Shown here: positions 7,595 through 14,416 of the stretch, one piece after another | How the letters are laid out: each line of letters opens with the position of its first letter | Numbering within the stretch: the first letter of the stretch is position 1 | Source of the DNA: Candidatus Jordarchaeum madagascarense | Lineage (GTDB): Archaea > Asgardarchaeota > Jordiarchaeia > Jordiarchaeales > Jordiarchaeaceae | Direction of reading: 5' to 3' | NCBI GenBank assembly: GCA_019056875.1 | Contig: DXJA01000267.1 | Location: forward strand, 1-18,979 | Length of the DNA: 18,979 nt | Position numbers and translations under genes: made by a program | The notes under the pieces: generated by a model | Databases searched by the model: none | The model's input: only the letters and a program-made list of their open reading frames with translations | What the model was told of the DNA's origin: nothing

Positions 7595-8899
7595 ATGCCA
7601 GTAGAAGACTATTTTGGAAAAGAAAACGAGTATCATGACGAGGAAGAATACCAAAAAGCCGTTGAAGAATATGAAAAAGTGTTAAAGGCTGAGCCTAAAA
7701 ACCATGTGGCTTGGAGCAACTTAGGATTAGCTCACAAAAATTTCGGCGAATATAAAAAGGCCATTAACTGCTATAAAAAATCTTTGAAAATCAATCCCGA
7801 ATATGCCGGGGCTTGGAATAATATGGGGGTTGCCTACTCCAAGCTGGGTGACCACAAGAAATCCATCGAATCTTTTGAAAAAGCCTTGGAACTCAAACCG
7901 GAATACGCAGAAGCCTGGTACAACCTGAGTTTGGATCACCGTGTGTTGGGCGATTTGAATAAAGCTATTGAATCTGGAAAGAAGGCTGTGGAGATTGCTC
8001 CAGAGTATGAAGATGCATGGATCAATATGGGTGTCGCCTATTACCAGTTAGGCGAACACAAGAAAGCTATTGAATGCTATGAAAAAGTTGTAAAAATTAA
8101 TCCGGGGTTCTCAAAAGCATGGCATATTATGGGTCTCTCTTACGGAATGTTAGATGAGTATAATAAAGCTGTGGAATGTTTTCAGAAAGCTGTGGAACTT
8201 GAACCCGAGGACGAGGTTGCCTGGAACAATATGGGCAACATGTACCTAAGATTAAGCAAGTACGATAAGGCTATTGAATACTGTCGAAAAGCCGTGGAAA
8301 TCAGACCCTACTATGAGGATGCTTGGCACAACATGGGATTAGCCTACGAGGAACAGGGCAAGTATAATGAAGCTATTGAATGCTATCAAAAAATATTGGG
8401 AATAAATCCCACTAACAAAAAGATATTATTTAGCATTGGATTATGCTACCGAAAACTAGGAGAATACCAGAAAGCCATTGAATATTATGAAAAATTATCA
8501 AAAATCGCCCCAAAGGATGGAGAAGTGTGGGGAAGCCTAGGCCTCTCTCACGGAGCTCTAGACGAGCATGAAAAGGCAATCAAGAATTATGAAAAAGCAG
8601 TTGAACTTAATCCAAAAGACCAAATAGCTTGGACCAATATGGGGCGCTCCTACTATTATCTCCGCAATTTTGAGAAAGCAGCCGAATGCTGGCATAAATC
8701 GGTGGAACTCAAGCCAGACTACAAAACAGATTGGTACAATTTAGCTTGTGTTAATGCCCTGCTCGGCAAAGAGACCGATTCATTAAACTTTCTAAAGAAA
8801 GCAATCGAGCTTGATTCCAAATATAAGGACCTCGCTAAGAAAGACTCTGATTTTGATTCCCTAAGAGACTCCAAGGAATTTAAAAGAATCGTGGATTAG
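7595..8899 (+). CDS. 12-repeat TPR protein, partner gene of the M48 peptidase
   Basis: A 434-residue protein made almost wholly of twelve 34-residue TPR units of the form AWNNMGVAYSKLGDHKKSIESFEKALELKP. It ends with a short cap, LAKKDSDFDSLRDSKEF, seen at the end of many such proteins. No signal peptide or membrane segment, so it is likely a soluble binding scaffold. It follows the M48 peptidase by 22 bases, so the two are probably co-transcribed. TPR domains accompany M48 peptidases elsewhere (BepA has both in one chain), which makes substrate delivery or regulation of the peptidase a reasonable inference. AAGGTG (7578-7583) precedes the chosen ATG at 7595 by 11 bases; a GTG at 7583 would add four residues but overlaps that site. 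Confidence 0.88.
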   Translation: MPVEDYFGKENEYHDEEEYQKAVEEYEKVLKAEPKNHVAWSNLGLAHKNFGEYKKAINCYKKSLKINPEYAGAWNNMGVAYSKLGDHKKSIESFEKALELKPEYAEAWYNLSLDHRVLGDLNKAIESGKKAVEIAPEYEDAWINMGVAYYQLGEHKKAIECYEKVVKINPGFSKAWHIMGLSYGMLDEYNKAVECFQKAVELEPEDEVAWNNMGNMYLRLSKYDKAIEYCRKAVEIRPYYEDAWHNMGLAYEEQGKYNEAIECYQKILGINPTNKKILFSIGLCYRKLGEYQKAIEYYEKLSKIAPKDGEVWGSLGLSHGALDEHEKAIKNYEKAVELNPKDQIAWTNMGRSYYYLRNFEKAAECWHKSVELKPDYKTDWYNLACVNALLGKETDSLNFLKKAIELDSKYKDLAKKDSDFDSLRDSKEFKRIVD

Positions 8900-8908
8900 C
8901 GTATCGAA

Positions 8909-8976
8909 GCTACTTCGAAGTAGCCTAGGATAATTAACGCTTGGCAGGAAAGTGAACTCTTGTAAAACTGGTTTTA
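8909..8976. terminator. Palindromes between convergent genes, possible two-way terminator
   Basis: GCTACTTCGAAGTAGC (8909-8924) is a perfect 16-bp palindrome just after the stop of the TPR gene, and TAAAACTGGTTTTA (8963-8976) is a second perfect inverted repeat just before the end of the convergent flavin oxidoreductase gene. Their position between two converging stop codons suggests transcript ending or processing; the first could also be a protein-binding site. Confidence 0.4.
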
Positions 8977-8984
8977 TGAACGCT

Positions 8985-10184
8985 TTAACTTGATTTTTGT
9001 TCGGCTCGTTCTTCAGGAATACATCGGAGGCCTCCACTTATTACGCTCATAAAACAATTATTGCAGGATTTGCATTCGGCGATTAATTCTTTAACGCCTT
9101 TCAACCATTTGTTTGGAAGATCTGGTTCCCGGATCAGGGGTCGGGATAGGGAGATGAAATCTGCACTTCCTTCTGCGAGTATTTTTTCAATCACGTCAAG
9201 GGATCTGATTCCTCCAACCAGAATTAATGGAACGTCGATCACTTTCTTGATTTCTCTGGCATACGGTAAGAAGTAGGCTTCCTTTTCTTTAGATGTGATT
9301 TTTGTTCGGCTCTCTGGAGCAAATGCCGGTTTCCAGCCAAGTTCTTCTTCACTGCGGTTAATGACTTCCCACATGCCTCCACTAGTTTCAATAGCTGCAA
9401 ATCCCAGTTTTGAAAGCTTTTTAGCAATCTCCTTGGACTCGTTTAGAGTTATTCCACCTTCCAGAAAGTCGTCGGTATTCATCTTTATCAGAATGGGAAA
9501 ATCCTTTCCCACCTTTTCTACACTCTGTTTATAAATTTCTTCAAGAATTCTTACACGGTTTTCAGTGTTGCCCCCATATTTGTCTGTTCTTCTGTTCGTG
9601 TAAGGGGACAAGAATTCGCTTAAAAGATATCCGTGCGCCGAGTGGAGTTGAACGGCGTCAAATCCCGAGTTCTTGACCCTCCTTACTGCTTCGGCAAAGG
9701 CTTCTATGGTTTCTTCGATTTCTTCAACTGTCATTTCCCGCGGCATTTTATTAACGACGGTTTCCAAAACAGCGGAAGGGGCAACGGTGTTTTCTAAGAT
9801 AAAACTTTGACGCCCACAATGAAAGATCTGCAGAGCAACCTTACACCCATCACCATATTCATGGACTGTTTCCGCGATTCTTCTCAATCCTGGAACAAGT
9901 TCATCTTTATCTATTCCCATCTGGTGGCCTGAAGACTTGCCACTTGGTTGCACATAGGTATTCCCCGTAATTATTAATCCGACTCCACCTTTGGCTAAAT
10001 TTTTGTATAATTCTACTAGTTTGTCTGTAACATGTCCCTCTTCAGAAGCCATACCCTCAAAAGTGGCGGATCTAACTAGCCTATTCTTGATTTCCACTCC
10101 ATCCATTATTTCTGTAGGCGTGAAAACCTTCAACTTGGCTGATTTCCCATGGGATATTCCTACATCAGATATCCTACCTTTCAT
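8985..10184 (-). CDS. NADH:flavin oxidoreductase, Old Yellow Enzyme family, one-module form
   Basis: A 399-residue FMN-binding TIM-barrel enzyme that would reduce activated C=C bonds, such as enoates or dienoyl esters, with NAD(P)H. The N-terminal FTPTEIMDGVEIKNRLVRSAT, HSAHGYLLSEFLSPYTNRRT (181-200, with active-site His181, His184 and Tyr186) and the phosphate-binding GGIRS (324-328) are all typical. After the barrel come four cysteines, C371, C374, C377 and C388, resembling the iron-sulfur site of 2,4-dienoyl-CoA reductases, but the FAD/NAD domains that follow in those enzymes are absent. The cluster may therefore pass electrons to or from a separate partner, or the site may bind another metal. 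The gene stands alone, transcribed away from a 448-base gap; the ATG at 10184 has only a weak GGATGG upstream. The substrate is unknown. Confidence 0.9.
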   Translation of the reverse strand: MKGRISDVGISHGKSAKLKVFTPTEIMDGVEIKNRLVRSATFEGMASEEGHVTDKLVELYKNLAKGGVGLIITGNTYVQPSGKSSGHQMGIDKDELVPGLRRIAETVHEYGDGCKVALQIFHCGRQSFILENTVAPSAVLETVVNKMPREMTVEEIEETIEAFAEAVRRVKNSGFDAVQLHSAHGYLLSEFLSPYTNRRTDKYGGNTENRVRILEEIYKQSVEKVGKDFPILIKMNTDDFLEGGITLNESKEIAKKLSKLGFAAIETSGGMWEVINRSEEELGWKPAFAPESRTKITSKEKEAYFLPYAREIKKVIDVPLILVGGIRSLDVIEKILAEGSADFISLSRPLIREPDLPNKWLKGVKELIAECKSCNNCFMSVISGGLRCIPEERAEQKSS

Positions 10185-10632
10185 TCAAAAACCATCCATA
10201 ACCTTTTTTAACCATATTCTTAAGCAACTCTTAGAGCTCCAAGATCCCTTCAATCCGTCACAAATGACCGCTTCATTCATATCTTTGATCTCTTATCAAG
10301 TTGAATTGACAATTTCTCGTCCTACATATAATTTTATTGAATTTACAATAGATACACTAAGTTCCCATTAGCGAATTTTTATGGAAAAATAGAGGGTAAG
10401 ATAAGAAGAAAATTATACGCGGAAAGATGCATCATCACTTCAAAAATGTGAATATAATTTATTTCGCCGACAGCGACAGTACCTCTCACTGTGAGTGCGA
10501 TTCTATACCCACCGTACTCTGCCCGACTTCATTCATATAGAGAATGTTTCCTAGAATAGGAGGAAAAGATCTATCAGAAAAATTGGAGCCAAAAATGGTT
10601 TTAAGAATTTATATTTTTCCCTTTTTGATAAT
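10185..10632. other. Gene-free stretch between oxidoreductase and nrtR
   Basis: This 448-base gap would hold the oxidoreductase promoter. It includes TACACTAAGT at 10353-10362, shared with the inverted repeat before pncB. A GC-richer island at about 10463-10535 contains ACAGT/ACTGT arms with a seven-base loop and outer TCGC/GCGA pairing. On the minus strand this island is part of an open run of about 54 codons (10533 down to about 10380) without a clear start. None of it is recognisable as a known RNA or protein. Confidence 0.4.
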
Positions 10633-11322
10633 TCATAATTCCAGTCTCGTCCATCTGAATCCGGGTATCTTACTACTTTTTAGGTCTTTTTTGAAGGTGT
10701 ACAGTCTTGCGGGTCGGTGGACACCGAGTTTGTATTTCTCTGTGGGCTCAATTATTCCCATGGAGAATATTTTCTTTCTGAAATTTCTTTTATCAAGTTT
10801 CTTGCCAAGTATAACTTCGTAAACTTTTTGTAGCTCAGTTAGGGTAAAGAGTTCTGGCAGAATGTCAAAGGCTATTGCGGTGTATTCCAGCTTGTTTTTT
10901 AGTCTCTGATGAGCGTACCTAATTATCTTTTCGTGATCAAATGCTAGGAGGGGGAGTTCATAAACTGGGTGCCAGTCTACTTTTTCTGAAACTTCAATTT
11001 TCTCTGGATCTACCATTGCAAAGTAAGCAATTGTTATTATTCTTATTCTAGGATCTCTTTCTACTTCTCCATAGGTGTAAAGTTGCTCTAGGTAAAGTGT
11101 TTCAAAAATTCCTACCTTTTCATTCAAAACTCTAATAGACGCTTCTTCGAGGTTTTCCTCTTTTCTAACAAAGACTCCAGGGAGTACCCAAAATTTCTTG
11201 TAGTTCGGGAAACCTCTTTCTCTTAGTAGAACTTTTAAATCCTCATCTTTTATTCCAAATATGCATACATCCACTCTGACGTAAACTTCTGATGGTTCAA
11301 GCTCATTTGTGCTAGTAAACAC
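10633..11322 (-). CDS. nrtR: NrtR-type Nudix-related transcriptional regulator of NAD metabolism
   Basis: A 229-residue regulator: a Nudix-like domain (residues about 12-145) senses a nucleotide, ADP-ribose in studied bacterial members, and a C-terminal winged helix (about 150-229) binds DNA. Family marks include VYVRVDVCIF, WVLPGVFVRKEENLEEA, YLEQLYTYGEVERDPRIRIITIAYFA, LAFDHEKII, FTLTELQKVYEVILGKKLDKRNFRKKI and HRPARLYTF. The Nudix box is degenerate: the second glycine of LPGG is Val50, the catalytic E65 position is Val, and position 69 is Lys, so hydrolysis is unlikely and sensing is favoured. It overlaps the end of pncB by 11 bases, and AGGTGGAT sits just before its GTG start, so the two genes form one operon and the regulator probably controls itself. 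It ends with TGA, showing that TGA is a stop in this genome. Confidence 0.9.
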   Translation of the reverse strand: MFTSTNELEPSEVYVRVDVCIFGIKDEDLKVLLRERGFPNYKKFWVLPGVFVRKEENLEEASIRVLNEKVGIFETLYLEQLYTYGEVERDPRIRIITIAYFAMVDPEKIEVSEKVDWHPVYELPLLAFDHEKIIRYAHQRLKNKLEYTAIAFDILPELFTLTELQKVYEVILGKKLDKRNFRKKIFSMGIIEPTEKYKLGVHRPARLYTFKKDLKSSKIPGFRWTRLEL

Positions 11323-12472
11323 TTAAATCCACCTTTTCCAGTCTTGGATTGGGCCGATAGGGTCTACCCATCTTATGTAACGTTATGAATTTATCACCCT
11401 CAAAATAACCCATAATGTCCGAGGTTGCCTGAAATCGGTCGTCCGCAAATCCGGCACCTATAAAATCGAAAAGTTTCAAATCATACTTCTTTTCACCTAA
11501 AACAAACGCCTCAACCTTTTTGGGATTACTAAACCCACTGGATAGTGCAATTCTCAAATCGGAATATCCTGCATCATCAAACGCTCGTCTTGCAGCAACT
11601 ACCGCTTCTACAGTTACTCCTGTTCCCGTCCAGTATTTTCTTCCGTCAAAAGGAATCCCTCCCTCTGCTACCGTTTCTCCATTTGTGTCAAATCTCGGTC
11701 CCCAGAAATCATTCCCTAACACTTCAGCCACTTGGAGGGTGTCAGTGATTTCCCTGTTGAATGTGTCTGCCAGAAAAATTCTAGGAACCCCCTTAGGCAT
11801 ATGTTTGTGGAACGCTTTCATAGTTTCAACAGCAGAATTTTCTTCTCCGTACTCTGAAGCCATTACCAGAACCAATGCGTGTGGCACGGTACCCACGCCT
11901 TTCTGTCCGAATGTCGCTGCACCGACATCGGTTGAGGTTGAGGTTGCTCCCCCCTCGTATGCAGCTTTCGCTATTTTGGCATCCCATTCGTATCCATAAT
12001 GTCTTGCGCCAAAATAAGATAATGATCTAGGACCAAATTTACTTTTATCCAATAATTGGACAACTTCCCTGACATTAGTCTTGATTTTTTCTAAATCCGG
12101 TTCCGGCTCATTGTTTGCCCGGCTGGCTCTGTCGGATAGGATTGACAAATACATTGTTTCTAATTCAATTAAATCCAGAACAGGTCCATCAATAAGCATC
12201 AGAGTTTCTTCAGGTTGGTATTCCATTCCATCATGAAGAGCATAAATCATGCCACCATGTTCAGCTAGTTTCGGACTGTATTTCATGATTGAAGCTATCG
12301 CTTCATCTATTCCACCAGTTATGCCGGGACCTTTTCTAATAAAAACTTGGTATCTAACCTGCGGATTTATTTTTTCTTTTCTTAATACCTCCGCGCTTCT
12401 CAAAAAATAAGCATCAGTATGCGGTTCGTGTCTTGGTGGAAAATCAAATTCCGTTTTTCTTTTTACACCCAT
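11312..12472 (-). CDS. pncB: Nicotinate phosphoribosyltransferase
   Basis: A 386-residue enzyme of NAD salvage that joins nicotinate to PRPP, with ATP, to give nicotinate mononucleotide. The opening TDAYFLRSAEVLRKEKINPQ is the substrate-facing N-terminus of the archaeal, Thermoplasma-like group. Also diagnostic are SLSYFGARHYGYEWD, GGATSTSTDVGAA and GVGTVPHALV in the phosphoribosyltransferase barrel, FLADTFNREI and ALSSGFSN near the phosphate site. Length is normal. The reading frame is open from a GTG at 12481, but GGGTGA overlaps that codon and lies six bases before the ATG at 12472, which I choose. It is followed by nrtR with an 11-base overlap, and its promoter region carries an NrtR-like palindrome, so repression when NAD precursors are plentiful is likely. 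Could be confused with quinolinate phosphoribosyltransferase, but the N-terminus argues against that. Confidence 0.9.
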   Translation of the reverse strand: MGVKRKTEFDFPPRHEPHTDAYFLRSAEVLRKEKINPQVRYQVFIRKGPGITGGIDEAIASIMKYSPKLAEHGGMIYALHDGMEYQPEETLMLIDGPVLDLIELETMYLSILSDRASRANNEPEPDLEKIKTNVREVVQLLDKSKFGPRSLSYFGARHYGYEWDAKIAKAAYEGGATSTSTDVGAATFGQKGVGTVPHALVLVMASEYGEENSAVETMKAFHKHMPKGVPRIFLADTFNREITDTLQVAEVLGNDFWGPRFDTNGETVAEGGIPFDGRKYWTGTGVTVEAVVAARRAFDDAGYSDLRIALSSGFSNPKKVEAFVLGEKKYDLKLFDFIGAGFADDRFQATSDIMGYFEGDKFITLHKMGRPYRPNPRLEKVDLSVY

Positions 12473-12504
12473 TCCATTCACCCTAGCCTTTTTGATAAGT
12501 TACT

Positions 12505-12523
12505 TAGTGTATAAGCGACACTA
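12505..12523. promoter_or_regulatory. Probable NrtR operator (GT-N7-AC palindrome)
   Basis: TAGTGTATAAGCGACACTA has six-base inverted arms around seven bases and so shows the GT-N7-AC core that I recall for bacterial NrtR sites. On the minus strand it lies just downstream of the TATA-like element and overlaps the expected transcript start of pncB-nrtR, an ideal place for repression. Confidence 0.6.
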
Positions 12524-12535
12524 TTAATTTAAATC
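12524..12535 (-). promoter_or_regulatory. TATA-like element of the pncB-nrtR operon
   Basis: GATTTAAATTAA on the minus strand, about 52-63 bases before the chosen ATG. It would start transcripts near 12503, leaving a leader of about 30 bases with the GGGTGA ribosome-binding site. Confidence 0.45.
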
Positions 12536-12646
12536 ATTGGTTTTTCTGAATCTTACACTAAGTAACTAATTTTACTATTCTTAAAACCGGTTATTCCTTG
12601 TGAATGGGGTTTAAATTATGTTAAGGCATTTTTGAGATTCTGAGAA

Positions 12647-12657
12647 AATTTATATAC
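12647..12657 (+). promoter_or_regulatory. TATA box of the single-stranded DNA-binding protein gene
   Basis: AATTTATATAC is a strong archaeal TATA sequence about 100 bases before the ATG at 12755. It predicts a transcript start near 12680 and a leader of about 75 bases. Confidence 0.5.
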
Positions 12658-12754
12658 GTGCAAGATTATCATCTTCCTAAATAGAAGAAATAATTTGGGC
12701 GGTTTTTTGCTCTAGTTTTTTCTATTGAAAGTTTGTGTAGAAAGATGAGTTGAA

Positions 12755-13258
12755 ATGAGCCAATCCGAATTTAAAATTGTTGATGAGCTGAGACCGGGTC
12801 TCAGAGGCATAAACATAAAGGTTAGATGCAATTCCAAAAACGAAGTAAGAGAAGTTGTTTCCAGAAAAACTGGAGAAACATTCCGGGTCACCGAGGCCCT
12901 TGTGGGGGACGAAACCGGGAGCATATTGCTCACCCTGTGGAACGAAGACATCGATAAGATGAAGACGGAACAGGTTTACCAGTTGAATAATGCTTACACC
13001 ACGGTGTTTAAGGGCTCCTTGAGGCTGAACCTGGGAAAGTACGGAAGCATGGAAAAAAGCGACGAAAGCACACCAGCAGAAATTAACTTGGGAAATAATC
13101 TCTCAGAAAAGGTCTATGAACAGGAGCGGAGCTACCGACCCCGATACGGCGGCGGAGGCGGCGACCGATCGGGAGGATACGGTGGCAAACCTTACAGAGG
13201 CGAGAGAAGAGGTTATAGCGGAAGAAGAGATAGTGGTGGTAGTAGAAGAAGATACTAG
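12755..13258 (+). CDS. OB-fold single-stranded DNA-binding protein, Sulfolobus SSB/SOSS-B type
   Basis: A 167-residue protein that should coat single-stranded DNA in replication and repair. Residues about 5-105 form one OB fold resembling Sulfolobus SSB and human SOSS-B: LRPGLRGINIKVRC, TEALVGDETGSILLTLWNED and YQLNNAYTTVFKGSLRLNLG. The VGDETG.I.LTLW stretch and the aromatic residues (Trp, Tyr) expected to stack on bases are present. The tail after about residue 125 is rich in Gly, Arg, Tyr and Ser (RPRYGGGGGDRSGGYGG, then RRYSG-like runs), a low-complexity basic tail. The Sulfolobus protein instead ends in an acidic stretch after its Gly/Arg part; no acidic tip is present here. The ATG at 12755 has only a weak GATGAG before it. 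It is divergent from pncB and probably independent of it. Confidence 0.9.
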   Translation: MSQSEFKIVDELRPGLRGINIKVRCNSKNEVREVVSRKTGETFRVTEALVGDETGSILLTLWNEDIDKMKTEQVYQLNNAYTTVFKGSLRLNLGKYGSMEKSDESTPAEINLGNNLSEKVYEQERSYRPRYGGGGGDRSGGYGGKPYRGERRGYSGRRDSGGSRRRY

Positions 13259-13263
13259 AAAAA

Positions 13264-13300
13264 TAATTTCTTCTTCCCCTTCTTTTTTTATCTTTTTAAT
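13264..13300 (+). terminator. T-rich transcript end after the SSB gene
   Basis: Pyrimidine- and T-rich sequence begins six bases after the stop codon and includes runs of seven and five T residues. This fits archaeal T-tract termination. Confidence 0.45.
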
Positions 13301-13441
13301 CAATCTACCGAAAAACTCGTTTTTGAATAGTATCTGGACTATCCAGTAATCATTTGTAGATAAAAGGTATTATTTTTCAGATAAAGTTTATCAAGTGTAT
13401 CGTTGTAGAGAATGTTTATAATTTTTAAGACATGACCCTGA

Positions 13442-14086
13442 TTATAATTCGAAGATTTTCACTCTGCAGTTTGGGGGATTATATTTTTCAACTTTGGCGT
13501 CATAGCTTTTTCTAAAAATTGCCTCGGCTATTCCCGCGAAGATAAGTGTTCTGACGCAGGCCACATTTCCAAAGATGTCAAAAACTCCCTCCCTATTAAG
13601 AGACTGACAGGCATTCATATAAGGACAGAACCCTCCAAGCTTCACATCCACCTGCTCGTCCTCAAGGCTTGTCAGAATTATGTCCTCCTCCTTCACCTGA
13701 CCTATTCTCACTAACAAAGCCTTGTATTTGGATAGGACCTCGTGTAGATTTTTCGAATCACTTAGTTGGCTTGTTAGCCCGAATTCCTCGACAAGAGCCT
13801 TTGGAGCACCCTTTGCCACACGTCTAGAAATCACTCCTGCAGCACCTACATTCGTACTCTCTGCCTTACCTATGCCATAGACCAGAGCCTCATCAGCCGG
13901 ATGTTCATCAGCAATCTCCACAAGCTTTTTCTCAAGGTCATCCAAAGATTGGAAATCTAAGTTAAGATTAAAATTCTTCTGAACGTAATCCGATGTGCAA
14001 CTTAGAATAAGCCTCAGGACATCATCTGTTATTATCGCTGCTTTCCTAATACCATTAACTATTGCTCTTACAATATGCTGATTCAC
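13442..14086 (-). CDS. Unknown cysteine-bearing archaeal protein, possibly V4R-like
   Basis: I do not firmly recognise this 214-residue protein. The N-terminal half is helical (AAIITDDVLRLILSC, LDDLEKKLVEIADEHPADEAL) and the middle has a serine/glycine-rich segment, GIGKAESTNVGAAGVISRRV. The C-terminal 65 residues contain GGFCPYMNAC (Cys154, Cys160), VACVRT (Cys177) and PPNCRV (Cys207), with an alanine-rich helix and a final strand, VKIFEL. That layout recalls V4R-type small-molecule or metal sensor domains, in which cysteines bind metal or ligand; this is a weak resemblance. No membrane segment or DNA-binding motif is clear. The GTG start at 14086 lacks a well-placed Shine-Dalgarno site (AGGAGATG is about 14 bases too far), but TATATATAC at 14149-14157 would give a short leader. 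Confidence 0.7.
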   Translation of the reverse strand: MNQHIVRAIVNGIRKAAIITDDVLRLILSCTSDYVQKNFNLNLDFQSLDDLEKKLVEIADEHPADEALVYGIGKAESTNVGAAGVISRRVAKGAPKALVEEFGLTSQLSDSKNLHEVLSKYKALLVRIGQVKEEDIILTSLEDEQVDVKLGGFCPYMNACQSLNREGVFDIFGNVACVRTLIFAGIAEAIFRKSYDAKVEKYNPPNCRVKIFEL

Positions 14087-14416
14087 TGTGGGCGTAAAAA
14101 CATCTCCTATTTTTCACTCTCCGCATATTAAAATAAACTGTAAAACATGTATATATACTTATAACCTTCTTTGGGGTGAAACTGGATTAAAAAAATATTT
14201 AAAAACGTTCCTATACGAAACCCCCTATTCTTGACAAGGAGATAGTTGAAGTTTTAAATAAAGCGAGGCCCCGCATATAATCCGTAAATGTGGTGTATGT
14301 TTTCTATTCTTTGGAATTTGAGGGGTTTTTATACTTTCGATAGAGGAATTAGATGTACCTATACTTCTCAAATACTGATTAAATAGTATTTTAAGATATT
14401 AAAGGTGGATTTGTTT
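14087..14416. other. Divergent promoter region between two unknown genes
   Basis: This 330-base gap holds a strong TATA box for the leftward gene (TATATATAC, 14149-14157). TATA-like sequence for the rightward gene lies at about 14325-14336 (TTTTTATACTTT), with a weaker one near 14374-14387. A further A/T box at about 14253-14264 precedes a short GC-rich patch. Only very short open frames are present, and I see no RNA gene. Confidence 0.45.

Larger units (their letters stand above)
12495..12570. repeat. Long inverted repeat upstream of pncB
   Basis: The arms 12495-12511 and 12554-12570 match in reverse complement at 16 of 17 positions, with a 14-bp exact core, AGTTACTTAGTGTA against TACACTAAGTAACT, and 42 bases between. 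Each arm contains TTAGTGT, which is also half of the palindrome at 12505-12523. The arms flank the pncB TATA-like element, so a protein bound at both could loop out the promoter. Confidence 0.75.

Noticed and set aside
9991..10371. Plus-strand open frame of 126 codons over the oxidoreductase start
   Set aside because: Mostly antisense to a well-supported enzyme gene, with low-quality composition and no ribosome-binding site.
10461..10535. tRNA-like structure in the GC-richer island
   Set aside because: No T-loop consensus, no acceptor stem and no anticodon arm could be formed on either strand.
11520..11999. Plus-strand open frame of 159 codons inside pncB
   Set aside because: Antisense shadow of a gene with full family motifs.
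11312..12472. Fructose-1,6-bisphosphate aldolase/phosphatase as the identity of this gene
   Set aside because: Considered from length and archaeal context, but the metal-binding N-terminus of that family is missing and the nicotinate phosphoribosyltransferase motifs are clear.
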